From Halostella limicola (GTDB lineage Archaea > Halobacteriota > Halobacteria > Halobacteriales > Natronoarchaeaceae): a stretch of 64,000 nt of DNA. Positions 33,600 through 41,263 of the stretch are shown here, piece by piece. How positions within the stretch are numbered: position 1 is the stretch's first letter; each line of letters begins with the position of its first letter. Under the pieces are notes generated by a model. The model was not told the DNA's origin and made no database searches. It saw only the letters and a list, made by a program, of their open reading frames with translations. The stretch lies in NCBI RefSeq assembly GCF_003675875.1, contig NZ_RCDI01000001.1:992001-1056000 (forward strand), read 5' to 3'. A program made the translations under genes and the position numbers.

Positions 33600-34230
33600 A
33601 TAGACGAGTACCTATTTACGTGCTGTCTACAGCATGGTTACCAGAAAGTCCAAAATGAAGCTAGGTGAGGAAGGGAGTGTGATCTTGACGGGAACTACGT
33701 TCCTCAAACAGGCCACACCGAGGTACGGTCGTGTGTGCTCACCGTCACCAAGGGTGGTTGATTCTGCTGGTTCCTGCCACTCGACCACGTTGTCGGTCGT
33801 CAGCACAGTTATCTCTGCTGCAGACTCGTCGATATCGCGAGCTCAACCTCAGCGAGTACTAGCTCTTCGCCGACGCGACAGTCGTATCCGCCAAGGTCCG
33901 GCAGCGCACAGTGCGGCCTAAATACATCCTTCTCTCAAAGGCGACTTACATACCAACCGAGAACTGCGGACTTATGTGGCGCCTTCAAATGGGTAACGGT
34001 GATTCCGAAGTACATGGAAAAACCGTCTCGCTATCACTTCGCATCAACCGTAGAAGCGGTGCGGGCAGGTGGCGAGTGAACGCTCGCCCAGAGTCGTGAT
34101 GCTCCGTATTACCCCTGGTTCGCTACGGAGGAAACCTCCGCATCGTGGTATATCGCCTTAAACAGTATCAACATTGCGTTGTCTACGCTAATGGTTTCCT
34201 GAGTCGGATTATCTCCATCAGTAGTCAGAA
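33600..34230. other. 630-bp gap with duplicated gene remnants (copy 2)
   Basis: Minus-strand coding traces only: KDVFRPHCALPDLGGY then VLAEVELAISTSLQQR and a stop (about 33835-33930), an adjoining frame with VLTTDNVVEWQEPAESTTL (about 33700-33815), and a segment at 34050-34130 similar to 31993-32073. A GGCGAG/CTCGCC hairpin lies within the last. The order of the two segments is reversed relative to copy 1. No intact gene is visible. Confidence 0.45.
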
Positions 34231-34488
34231 CTACCGCCAGCGACTCTCCACCCGCGTCCGATACTGCAACCCGACAACGTCGGTGTTGAACCGCTGAATT
34301 GTCACGGGGTCCAACTCGTCGCGTGCTGCTTGGAAGTTCTCCTCGCTCTGTATCAAGTGCTCCAAAGCCGCATCGAGAACGTCGGACATGGGCGGGTCAT
34401 CGTCGGGACCGCTCGCGACGATCTCCCGGACGTGGTCGAGACGGCGTTGCCGTTCGCCGGTGATCTTCAGGCTCGTTCGTCGAGTCAT
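34231..34488 (-). CDS. DUF7386-like RHH-type protein (85 aa)
   Basis: An 85-residue protein from the ATG at 34488 (MTRRTSLKITGERQRRLDHV). N-terminal strand plus helices and the later SDVLDAALEHLIQSEENF fit a ribbon-helix-helix DNA-binding protein; I relate it to the haloarchaeal DUF7386 family found on mobile elements. The C-terminus LQYRTRVESRWR is also family-like. It stands alone on the minus strand. Confidence 0.6.
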   Translation of the reverse strand: MTRRTSLKITGERQRRLDHVREIVASGPDDDPPMSDVLDAALEHLIQSEENFQAARDELDPVTIQRFNTDVVGLQYRTRVESRWR

Positions 34489-34732
34489 ATTAAGTAGGAA
34501 CTGATGCCCGGGGGGATGATTCGCGTCGTTCGCGCGTGAACGAGCGGCCGGTGCTTTATGAATAGGGGCCGGGGGAGCGACGTGATCGCCGCGGTCGTGG
34601 GGGCACACCAGTTCGGATTGATGCACCTGCGCTCACAGCCCACGGCGCAAAGGTGCATACATCGAGGTTCGCCGATACATTTGCGAGCGACCCCACGGGG
34701 TCCATCTCGAAGACCCGGTTGCACGGCCCTGG

Positions 34733-34957
34733 TCATAGTGCCAGCTCCTCGTCGTCGTCAACGCTGACCGAAACGTCTGGGACCGATCCATCATCGACGG
34801 CACGGACGAGATACGCGCCCTCGCCCACGCGCTGAACGTGCATCTCCTGATTCGCCGGCACGTCGCCGTTGTCCGCGAAGATGCCGTCGAGGCGAAGGTC
34901 GTCATTGTCGAGCGAGACTGTTGGCGTTCCTTCACGGTTGCAGAGTTTCCTGAACAT
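34733..34957 (-). CDS. small AbrB-like protein (74 aa)
   Basis: A 74-residue protein from the ATG at 34957 (MFRKLCNREGTPTVSLD); upstream ATGs at 34963 and 34966 are alternatives. TPTVSLDNDDLRLDGI followed by short strands (MHVQRVGEGAYLVRAV) resembles the swapped-hairpin AbrB/MazE outline. An acidic tail ends it. No toxin is adjacent, so it is not a clear antitoxin. From 34489 to 34732 no gene is seen. Confidence 0.45.
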   Translation of the reverse strand: MFRKLCNREGTPTVSLDNDDLRLDGIFADNGDVPANQEMHVQRVGEGAYLVRAVDDGSVPDVSVSVDDDEELAL

Positions 34958-35077
34958 CACCATCACGGGCGGCTATCCTATCCCTCTTAATTCTTCTGCC
35001 GCAGGGACACGTCGTGATCATAGTAGTACCAAAATACGGAGTTTAACGGGCGGGGGGATAGCCGGTCTCCGCACAGT

Positions 35078-35490
35078 ATGGCACTCACAATCCCACAGAA
35101 GTACGTTCCCGCCGGCATCCGGCGGGAAGACGGTATTGACCTTACAGACTCCGTACTCGCGCCCATCTTCGTACTCGCCTCGTTTTCGATCGGCGCGGTC
35201 GGTTCCCTCAAGTTCTCTGAACCGCTGAACCTCTCCCTCGCGGATGCGCTGTACAGCGCCCACGGCACCGAGATTACGTTCGTCTTCATCGTCTCGATGG
35301 GGGTACTCGTCCTCGGCTGGCTCACCAACGAGAACACGCCCGAGGACTACACGGACGCCGAGACGGTCGTCATGCTCTTGGCGGTCATCCTGAACGTGCT
35401 CGCGGCGCTCGTCCCCGCAGTCTCGGTCGCGCTCGACTCGATGTGGTACGTCGGGTGGTTCACCGTCTTCCTTCTCGTCGTTGTCGCGGA
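35078..35490 (+). pseudogene. 3'-truncated four-segment membrane protein gene
   Basis: From the ATG at 35078 ([18 protein letters not shown]) the frame encodes four membrane segments ([63 protein letters not shown]). At about 35485-35490 the sequence becomes the antisense of the DUF7845-like gene, and the frame runs on without a native stop to 36205. The true C-terminus is therefore lost. The layout (about 135 residues, four segments) is like small membrane proteins of haloarchaeal viruses and plasmids, but this is only a resemblance. Confidence 0.5.
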
Positions 35491-36252
35491 CGTGCCTCGG
35501 GTGGTAGTGCTTCAGCTGCTTCCCGAGGTTGTGCTCGCCGATGAGCCGCTTCGCGTCGGCCTTCGGAATAATTGCCCGGTGGTTCTTTCCGACGATCTTC
35601 TCGTTGTCCACGCGGTACTCGAACTTGCTGCCACGCTCGGTCGCGCAGAGCGTCAGAAGACGATGCATGACACCGGTCCGGCGCACCATCTTCTTGCCCA
35701 TGTTGCGGGTGACACGGACGTACCGCTCGTAGGTCGTGATGTTGCTGAACTCGTGCGGCTGCCCGGCGAAGTAGTCGGGGTTCATGAACTCGCCGGCTTC
35801 GCGAGCGAGCGCCTGAACGAACTCGGGGAGCAGGTCACGGTACTCCTCAGGTTCGAGGTTGCTCCCACCAAACGAGACGTTGACCGCTTCATCGGGGTCA
35901 GCGTTGTCGAAGGGGTTGCTGATCTCCTCGCCGCTCTCGTAGTGGCGCATGTTCGGGAAGCGCGGCTGTATCAGGAAGTTCGCCTTCCGCTCGCCGTCGC
36001 CGTACGCGCCGATACGGTACTCGTAGAGGCGATCGCCGCCCACGTCGTCGGTCGGCCGCGGCGCGATACCGCCCTTCTGGTACTTGAGGTTCACCGTCCA
36101 CTCCTCGCCGTCGACCTTGAGCTCTATCTCGCCGCTGTAGCCGTCGAAGCTACTCAGACACAGCGACCCGACGGCCCAGTACGGGGAAGCCCGTGGCGGA
36201 CGTAGACGAGGTTGCCCTCGCACTCGGGGGGCGCGGTCGCGACCTGACTCAC
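35485..36252 (-). pseudogene. DUF7845-like gene, frameshifted and truncated
   Basis: The start is a GTG at 36252 (VSQVATAPPECEGNL). One base is missing near 36187, where CTTCC should be CTTTCC: YVRHGL breaks off and [14 protein letters not shown] continues one frame over. The body is well conserved ([32 protein letters not shown]) up to [13 protein letters not shown] near 35490, where homology stops abruptly at the convergent membrane gene. I recall the family as DUF7845, common on haloarchaeal mobile elements. The GTG overlaps the upstream gene's stop by four bases. Confidence 0.6.
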
Positions 36253-36380
36253 AGCGGACCCTCCCGCGCGGTTCGCTCTTCGTCGACGCACTCGCCACAG
36301 AGGCGACGTGCTCCGTACCGACGCGTCCCGGTGGAGGTACCGCATCGGTCGCACTCGACGGCGTCGACGACGCGGCTCAC
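36249..36380 (-). CDS. small CxxC zinc-finger protein (43 aa)
   Basis: A 43-residue frame from the GTG at 36380 (VSRVVDAVECDRCG). Cys10/Cys13 and Cys28/Cys31 (LCGEC) form a compact zinc finger. It overlaps the PAP2 gene upstream (GTGA) and the DUF7845-like gene downstream (GTGA), both by four bases, which strongly supports translation although it is too short for routine calling. Confidence 0.65.
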   Translation of the reverse strand: MSRVVDAVECDRCGTSTGTRRYGARRLCGECVDEERTAREGPL

Positions 36381-36850
36381 GGCGATCCCTCCGCGTTGTG
36401 GGCCATGGGCAGAACGTCGGCCGCGGTCAACCGTCGTTGAGCAGCGACGCCAGCGGCGATCAGGACGACACCGATCGTCACTCCGACCACGACATCCACG
36501 ACGTAGTGGACGCCGATGACGACGCGAGACACCGCGATCGCCGCGACGAGACAGCCGACGACCAGCGTCCGTGGGCCGAGTCCTCGGTCCTCGATGACCG
36601 CCAGCGTTCCATAGCAGACGGTCGAGACGAGCGCGTGCCCGCTCGGCATCGCGTACCCGGTGACCGCCGACCCAGGCGGTCTCGGAACGGCAAGCGTCGC
36701 TTTCAGCCACGTCGTGAGTGCGATTGCTCCGACGACTAGTGCCAGTGGCGTCACGTCGAACTGGCGGATGACGAGCCCGTACGCAAGCGCTATCGCTATC
36801 AGGACCTCGTAGTTCCCGAGCGTCGTCACGGACCACCACGACAGGCTCAC
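36377..36850 (-). CDS. PAP2-superfamily membrane phosphatase
   Basis: A 157-residue protein with about five membrane segments. The three PAP2 motifs are complete: KATLAVPRP (KxxxxxxRP), PSGH, and SRVVIGVHYVVD (SRxxxxxHxxxD). The family dephosphorylates lipid phosphates such as polyprenyl diphosphates. It is coupled by four-base overlaps to the HTH gene upstream (ATGA) and the zinc-finger gene downstream (GTGA). A lipid phosphatase in a mobile-element operon is unusual cargo. Confidence 0.87.
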   Translation of the reverse strand: MSLSWWSVTTLGNYEVLIAIALAYGLVIRQFDVTPLALVVGAIALTTWLKATLAVPRPPGSAVTGYAMPSGHALVSTVCYGTLAVIEDRGLGPRTLVVGCLVAAIAVSRVVIGVHYVVDVVVGVTIGVVLIAAGVAAQRRLTAADVLPMAHNAEGSP

Positions 36851-37059
36851 GCTGATCCCTCCTCGTCGAGGCGCTTCTCTGCGCGCCGGAGCAGGTTGCC
36901 GACAGTGCCGGGTTCGCGGTCGGTCTGACGCGCGTGCTCGCGGACGCCGACGCCGTTCAGGCGAACGGCGACGTAAGCGCGCCGTTGGGCTTCAGTGAGC
37001 TTCGACAGGTCGATGTCGGACCCGGTCCCGAACTCGGTGAGCCGCGCTTGGTCGTTCAT
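36847..37059 (-). CDS. small HTH (sigma-70 region 4-like) protein (70 aa)
   Basis: A 70-residue protein from the ATG at 37059 (MNDQARLTEFGTGSD). KLTEAQRRAYVAVRLNGVGV and the recognition-like helix EPGTVGNLLRRAEKRL match the region-4-like helix-turn-helix seen in small haloarchaeal element-encoded proteins. Coupled by ATGA to PAP2 downstream and by an ATGA overlap to a 30-residue frame upstream. Confidence 0.7.
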   Translation of the reverse strand: MNDQARLTEFGTGSDIDLSKLTEAQRRAYVAVRLNGVGVREHARQTDREPGTVGNLLRRAEKRLDEEGSA

Positions 37060-37148
37060 GCGCGGCCCTCCTCGGGACGGTCCCAGTCCCATGCGAGACG
37101 CTCGCGCTCGTCGACATCGTACAGCGCGGAAGCGCGGACGAACGTCAC
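37056..37148 (-). CDS. 30-residue coupled small protein
   Basis: From the GTG at 37148 the frame encodes 30 residues (VTFVRASALYDVDERERL, then AWDWDRPEEGRA). Its GTG overlaps the stop of the zinc-finger gene upstream by four bases, and its TGA overlaps the HTH gene's ATG by four bases. Four-base overlap at both ends in the only open frame linking the two neighbours is the main evidence. Function unknown. Confidence 0.55.
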   Translation of the reverse strand: MTFVRASALYDVDERERLAWDWDRPEEGRA

Positions 37149-37366
37149 GCCGGATCACTCCCGTGACGGCCGGGGGACGTTTCCGGGTCCGGCGTCGGCA
37201 CGTCGAGGCCAGCTGCGCTCCCTTCGGTCAGGCGGACCCAGGTATCGCACTCGCTACAGCGATGGGCGCGGTCGTCGCTGTCGCCGTACACCCGCAGGAA
37301 CTGATCCGAGACGTGCGCGCCGCAGTGATTGCAGGTTGACCTATCCGTGGTCGCGACGGCGCTCAT
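37145..37366 (-). CDS. DUF7563-like zinc-finger protein (73 aa)
   Basis: A 73-residue protein from the ATG at 37366 (MSAVATTDRSTCNHCG). Cys12/Cys15 and Cys37/Cys40 (HRCSECDTWVRLTEG) form a zinc ribbon; EGSAAGLDVPTPDPE and SPGRHG match the haloarchaeal family I know as DUF7563. It is the first gene of the overlapping operon, with its promoter in the 177 bp before tRNA-Ile. Confidence 0.75.
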   Translation of the reverse strand: MSAVATTDRSTCNHCGAHVSDQFLRVYGDSDDRAHRCSECDTWVRLTEGSAAGLDVPTPDPETSPGRHGSDPA

Positions 37367-37543
37367 CACGCCGACCACCCCCGCTGGGCTACGATAAACG
37401 CGGGACTACGGTGGGGTGCGTCAGGTTTCCTCCCGAGTTGCTCAGAAACGGGTCGCTCGCGATTTTCCGCATCCCGCGAAAATTCCAGCCTGAAGGCTCG
37501 AAGCCTTGAATTCTGATCGGTCAAGAAGCGACCGATTTGAGTA

Positions 37544-37617
37544 TGGGCCAACGCGGATTTGAACCGCGAACCTCCCGGTTATCAGCCGAGCGCTCAACCT
37601 GATTGAGCTATTGGCCC
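37544..37617 (-). tRNA. tRNA-Ile (anticodon GAU)
   Basis: A 74-nt cloverleaf on the minus strand. Acceptor strands GGGCCAA/TTGGCCC with discriminator A; the anticodon loop CTGATAA in the stem CTCGG/CCGGG gives GAT; the T-arm is CGCGG/TCGCG-like with the loop TTCAAAT. CCA is not encoded. Its 3' end faces the accessory region, the usual arrangement for an attachment site. Confidence 0.94.
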
Positions 37618-37700
37618 GGCGAGCGCATTCAGTGATTGTCGGTTGGTACGTTTAAGCGTTTCCTTCTCGCAGCGCCGCTCACCGCGCCGCCGTCGGTGTG

Positions 37701-38207
37701 TTATCGGGGTGCATCGTCGTCGTCGAACTCCACGTCGTAGGCGTCGTCGCCGAGGTCGTAGGTGTCGTCACCGTCGCCCTCGTCGGGGTTCGGGAAGCCG
37801 AACGTGTACACGTTACCGGTGGCGAAGCCGCCGGTCTTCTTCTCGACGTACGGGCGGACGACCCAGCGCCGGAGCGCGCCGCGGACGAGCGCGCGCGTCG
37901 GCGGGAGCGCGAGCAGGAAGCCGATGGCGTCCGTGACGAGCCCCGGCGTGAGCAGGAACGCGCCGGCCGCGATGAGCAGGCCGCCGTCGAGCAGTTCGTT
38001 CGTCGGCACCTCGCCCTTCGCGAGGGTGCGCCGGAGCTTGCGCATCGTCCGCCGGCCCTCCGCGCGGACGAGGAGCATCCCGACCAGCGCGGTGAGCACG
38101 ACGAGAAGCACGGTTTCGAGGCCGCCCAGTAGCTCAACCGCGACGTACACGAGGAATATCGCGTCGGCCAGCGGGATGAGCAGCAGGGCCAGCAGCCACC
38201 AGATCAT
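37701..38207 (-). CDS. FxsA family membrane protein
   Basis: A 168-residue protein with three membrane segments in the first 100 residues (WLLALLLIPLADAIFLVYV, VLLVVLTALVGMLLV, GLLIAAGAFLLTPGLVTDAI) and a cytosolic acidic tail. GLLIAAGAFLLTPGLVTD is the FxsA signature. E. coli FxsA affects phage F exclusion through PifA; the archaeal role is unknown. Confidence 0.87.
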   Translation of the reverse strand: MIWWLLALLLIPLADAIFLVYVAVELLGGLETVLLVVLTALVGMLLVRAEGRRTMRKLRRTLAKGEVPTNELLDGGLLIAAGAFLLTPGLVTDAIGFLLALPPTRALVRGALRRWVVRPYVEKKTGGFATGNVYTFGFPNPDEGDGDDTYDLGDDAYDVEFDDDDAPR

Positions 38208-38338
38208 ACTCTCCCTTCCAGTGCTGGCCCCAAAACCCTTTATCCAGACGGCGGGCGGGGCGCGGCGATCCAGCGAGAGGTCCCAGACGATATCCGCGAG
38301 TGCGAAGCCCTTACGCCGCGGCGACCCAACCCCGAGGT

Positions 38339-39985
38339 ATGGACGACAGCGCTGCGGACACGCGGGTCGAGTGGCGCGAGTGGGGACCGGACGCCTTCGC
38401 GGCCGCGGACCGCGCGGGCAAGCCGGTGCTGCTCTCGCTCTCGGCGACCTGGTGTACGCACTGTCACGAGATGGACGAGGCGACGTACTCCGAGCCCCGG
38501 ATCGCGGCCAACGTCAACGACGGGTTCGTCCCGGTACGCGTCGACGTCGACCGCCACCCGCGGGTCGGCGAGCGGTACAACATGGGCGGGTTCCCGTCGA
38601 CGGTGTTTCTGACGCCGGAGGGCGAGGTCCTGACGGGCGCGGGCTATCTCGGCCCCGACGGGATGCGGCAGGTCATCGACAGCGTCCGGCAGATGTGGGA
38701 CGCGAAGGGGACGGCTGCCGGGAGCATCCCGCGCTCGGTGCAGGGCAACGACACGCCCGCGGGCGACCTCTCCGAGGACATCGAGGGGCGGATGGTCGGC
38801 CAGCTCCGCGCCGCCTACGACGAGACGGCCGGCGGGTGGGGGACGGACGCGAAGTTCCCGATGCCCCGCACAGTCGAGTTCGCGCTGAAACGCGAGCGCG
38901 AGCAGGCGCTGCGCTCGCTCAACGCCATCAGCGCGAACCTGCTCGACGACTACGCGGGCGGGTTCTTCCGGTACGCCACCGAGAGCGACTGGAGCGGGAT
39001 CCAGTACGAGAAGGTGCTCGACGCGAACGCCGCCCTCGTGCGTGCGTTCGCCAACGGCTACCTCTACACCGGGAAGGACGAGTACCGCGAGCCGGCCGAG
39101 CGGACCCTGGAGTTCCTGACGACGACGCTGTGGACCGGCGAGGCGTTCGCCGGCAGCCAGTCCGCCGGCGAGAGCGCCGACTACTACACGCTGGACCCGA
39201 CCGAGCGCGACGACGCGGACGAACCGGCCGTCGACGACACGGTCTTCGCCGACTGGAACGCCGTGGCCGTCGACGCCCTGCTCACCTTCCACGCCTACAC
39301 GGACGACGAGCGCGCCCGGCAGTACGCCGAGCGAACGCTGGAGTACCTCCGCGAGAACCTGATCGACGGCGACCGCGTCGTCCACTACCGCGACGGCGAG
39401 GAGACGGGCGAGCGCGGCCTCCTCGCGGACCACGCCCGCGTCGTTGCGGCGCTGTCGACGGCCCACCAGGTGCTCGGCGCGGACACGCTGCCGCTCGCCG
39501 AGCGCCTCGCCGAGTACGTCCTCGACGAGTTGCGGTCCGAAGGGTCGTTCACCGACGGTCCGGCCAGCGGCCCCGCGCTGCTCGACCGTCCGCTCCGTCC
39601 GCTGGACGCGAACGTCGAGTTCGCCGACGCGCTCCTGACGCTGCACGAACTCACCGGCGAGGACCGCTACTACGCCGCCGCCCGCGACGCCGTCGAGGCG
39701 TTCGCCGGCGCGAGCGACCGGTTCGGACCGCGCGTCGCCCACTACGCCGCCGTCGCCTCGCGCCTCCAGCGCGGCGCGCTCACCATCGCTGTCGCCGACG
39801 AGGCCGGGTCGGACCTCCACCGGGCCGCGCTCCGCATGGCCGACCACGAGAAGGTGGTCCTCCCGGCGGCCGGAGGCGACGAGTACGAACCGGGCCACGC
39901 CTACGTCGTGACGGACGACGACCTCTCCGAACCCGCCGCGACGCCCGAGGAACTCGGCGAACTGGTCGCCGACCACGTCAGTTGA
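38339..39985 (+). CDS. DUF255 thioredoxin-domain protein
   Basis: A 548-residue protein from the ATG at 38339. The N-terminal thioredoxin-like domain has WCTHCHEM (CxxC) in the usual place; the rest is a six-hairpin alpha/alpha-barrel like glycosidase or epimerase folds, as in YyaL and human SPATA20. The role is uncertain, possibly redox- or sugar-related. It runs toward the TrmB gene 61 bp downstream, on the same strand. Confidence 0.82.
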   Translation: MDDSAADTRVEWREWGPDAFAAADRAGKPVLLSLSATWCTHCHEMDEATYSEPRIAANVNDGFVPVRVDVDRHPRVGERYNMGGFPSTVFLTPEGEVLTGAGYLGPDGMRQVIDSVRQMWDAKGTAAGSIPRSVQGNDTPAGDLSEDIEGRMVGQLRAAYDETAGGWGTDAKFPMPRTVEFALKREREQALRSLNAISANLLDDYAGGFFRYATESDWSGIQYEKVLDANAALVRAFANGYLYTGKDEYREPAERTLEFLTTTLWTGEAFAGSQSAGESADYYTLDPTERDDADEPAVDDTVFADWNAVAVDALLTFHAYTDDERARQYAERTLEYLRENLIDGDRVVHYRDGEETGERGLLADHARVVAALSTAHQVLGADTLPLAERLAEYVLDELRSEGSFTDGPASGPALLDRPLRPLDANVEFADALLTLHELTGEDRYYAAARDAVEAFAGASDRFGPRVAHYAAVASRLQRGALTIAVADEAGSDLHRAALRMADHEKVVLPAAGGDEYEPGHAYVVTDDDLSEPAATPEELGELVADHVS

Positions 39986-40046
39986 GTTGTAAACCACGGA
40001 CAAACGTTCGGTGCGTTTTTGGTCCTCCAGTCTGAGACGAGTACGT

Positions 40047-40850
40047 ATGGCGAGTCTGAGGGACCTCGGGCTGTCGGAGTACGAAGCGCGGGCGTACCGC
40101 GCGCTGCTCAACACGGGCCCGACAACCGCTAAAGAGTTGTCCCGGGCCAGCGACGTCCCGATGGGCCGCATCTACGACGTGCTGAACAGCATCGAGCAGT
40201 ACAACCTCGTCCGGAGCCAGACCGCGAGCCGGCCGAAGAAGTACGTCGCCGTCGAGCCCTCGACGGCGCTCGATCGCTTACTGGAGGACAAAAAGCGGGA
40301 ACTAGAGGAGAAAGCCGAGCAGTACGAGAGCATCGTCGACGAGCTCAGCGACGAACTCGACGCGGCCGAGCCGGTGGAGGAGCAGTTCTGGACCGCCGCC
40401 GTCGGCGAGGAGGAGACGACCGACCTCCTGATCGAGCGGCTCTCCTCGGCCGACCGCCGCATCCGGATGGCCGCCTCCCACAAGTCCCCGCAGTTCGACA
40501 TCAGCGAGGTCGGCATCCAGATAAACGAGCAGATCGAGGCGGCGCTCGACCGCGGCGTCGAGATCGACCTCCTGATGACCCCGAAGCTGGTCGACTCGCT
40601 CCCGAAGGAGGTCGGGCATCGCTACCGACACGACATGTCCGACCACCCGGACTACGAGGTCCGGACAACCGAGCGCATCAGCTCCTCCTTTTACCTCCTC
40701 GACGACGTCGAGGTGTGCATCCAGGTGCCGAACCCCCTCGACACGGGCGAGGCGTTCGCGATGATCGACCTGAAAGACCCCGAGTTCGCGACCAACATAC
40801 AGGAGCAGTTCCAGCCGCGGTGGGAGGAAGCGGAGCCGCTGTCGATCTAA
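40047..40850 (+). CDS. TrmB-family transcriptional regulator
   Basis: A 267-residue protein from the ATG at 40047. The N-terminal winged helix (LSEYEARAYRALLNTGPTTA, ASDVPMGRIYDVL) is followed by a coiled coil (about 76-110) and a C-terminal effector domain (SSADRRIRMAASHK). TrmB proteins regulate sugar and gluconeogenic genes in archaea. A strong hairpin terminator follows its stop. Confidence 0.87.
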   Translation: MASLRDLGLSEYEARAYRALLNTGPTTAKELSRASDVPMGRIYDVLNSIEQYNLVRSQTASRPKKYVAVEPSTALDRLLEDKKRELEEKAEQYESIVDELSDELDAAEPVEEQFWTAAVGEEETTDLLIERLSSADRRIRMAASHKSPQFDISEVGIQINEQIEAALDRGVEIDLLMTPKLVDSLPKEVGHRYRHDMSDHPDYEVRTTERISSSFYLLDDVEVCIQVPNPLDTGEAFAMIDLKDPEFATNIQEQFQPRWEEAEPLSI

Positions 40851-40858
40851 AAAGCCCT

Positions 40859-40893
40859 CGCGAGCGCTTGGCAGCGCTCGCGTCGCCCTTTTT
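40859..40893 (+). terminator. hairpin terminator after the TrmB gene
   Basis: CGCGAGCGCT (40859-40868), loop TGGC, AGCGCTCGCG (40873-40882): a ten-base-pair perfect stem, then a T-run at 40889-40893. It begins eight bases after the TrmB stop codon. Confidence 0.65.
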
Positions 40894-41263
40894 ATGTCCA
40901 CCGGGAGAGCTTCGCTCTCCCGGGCCTTCGCTCACTTCGTTCGCGAAGACGCCAACGAGCGCCAAAGGCGCTTGTTCCAGGCCGCCGGTTTGCGCGAACC
41001 GTCGCGGTTGCGACTGCACGTTTCGAGCGCCTGCCCTTCCCCGTGCGTCTCGCGGCTACGCCGCGAGGCTCGTCACGCTACGCGTCACGGTGCTGGCAAC
41101 GAGACGCCAGCGTGGCCGACTGTACCGGTCAGGGAACCTCGCGATCCCAAATCGGTTCGGTGTTCACGTCGATAGCCGCTGCGGTGACCGATCCGGTCTG
41201 AACGAAAACGATAGCGGTGTGTCGCTACGAATCGCCGTCCGCAGAGAGGAAGGAAGAACGGCG
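40894..41263. other. intergenic hairpin-rich stretch
   Basis: No gene is seen. It contains a perfect hairpin CCGGGAGAGC/GCTCTCCCGG (40901-40923, TTC loop), CGCGGC/GCCGCG with a TAC loop near 41050-41064, and a 19-nt motif (41025-41043) differing at one base from 16457-16475. It belongs to the same class of three-base-loop palindromes as the repeat after infB, but the A-B-C blocks are absent. Confidence 0.55.

Noticed and set aside
35490-36205. Continuation of the plus-strand membrane frame to 36205
   Set aside because: After 35490 it is antisense to the conserved DUF7845-like coding sequence, so it is chimeric read-through rather than a larger protein.
30900-37540. CRISPR array, transposase or integrase in the accessory region
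   Set aside because: No regularly spaced repeats and no recognisable DDE, serine or tyrosine recombinase motifs were seen.
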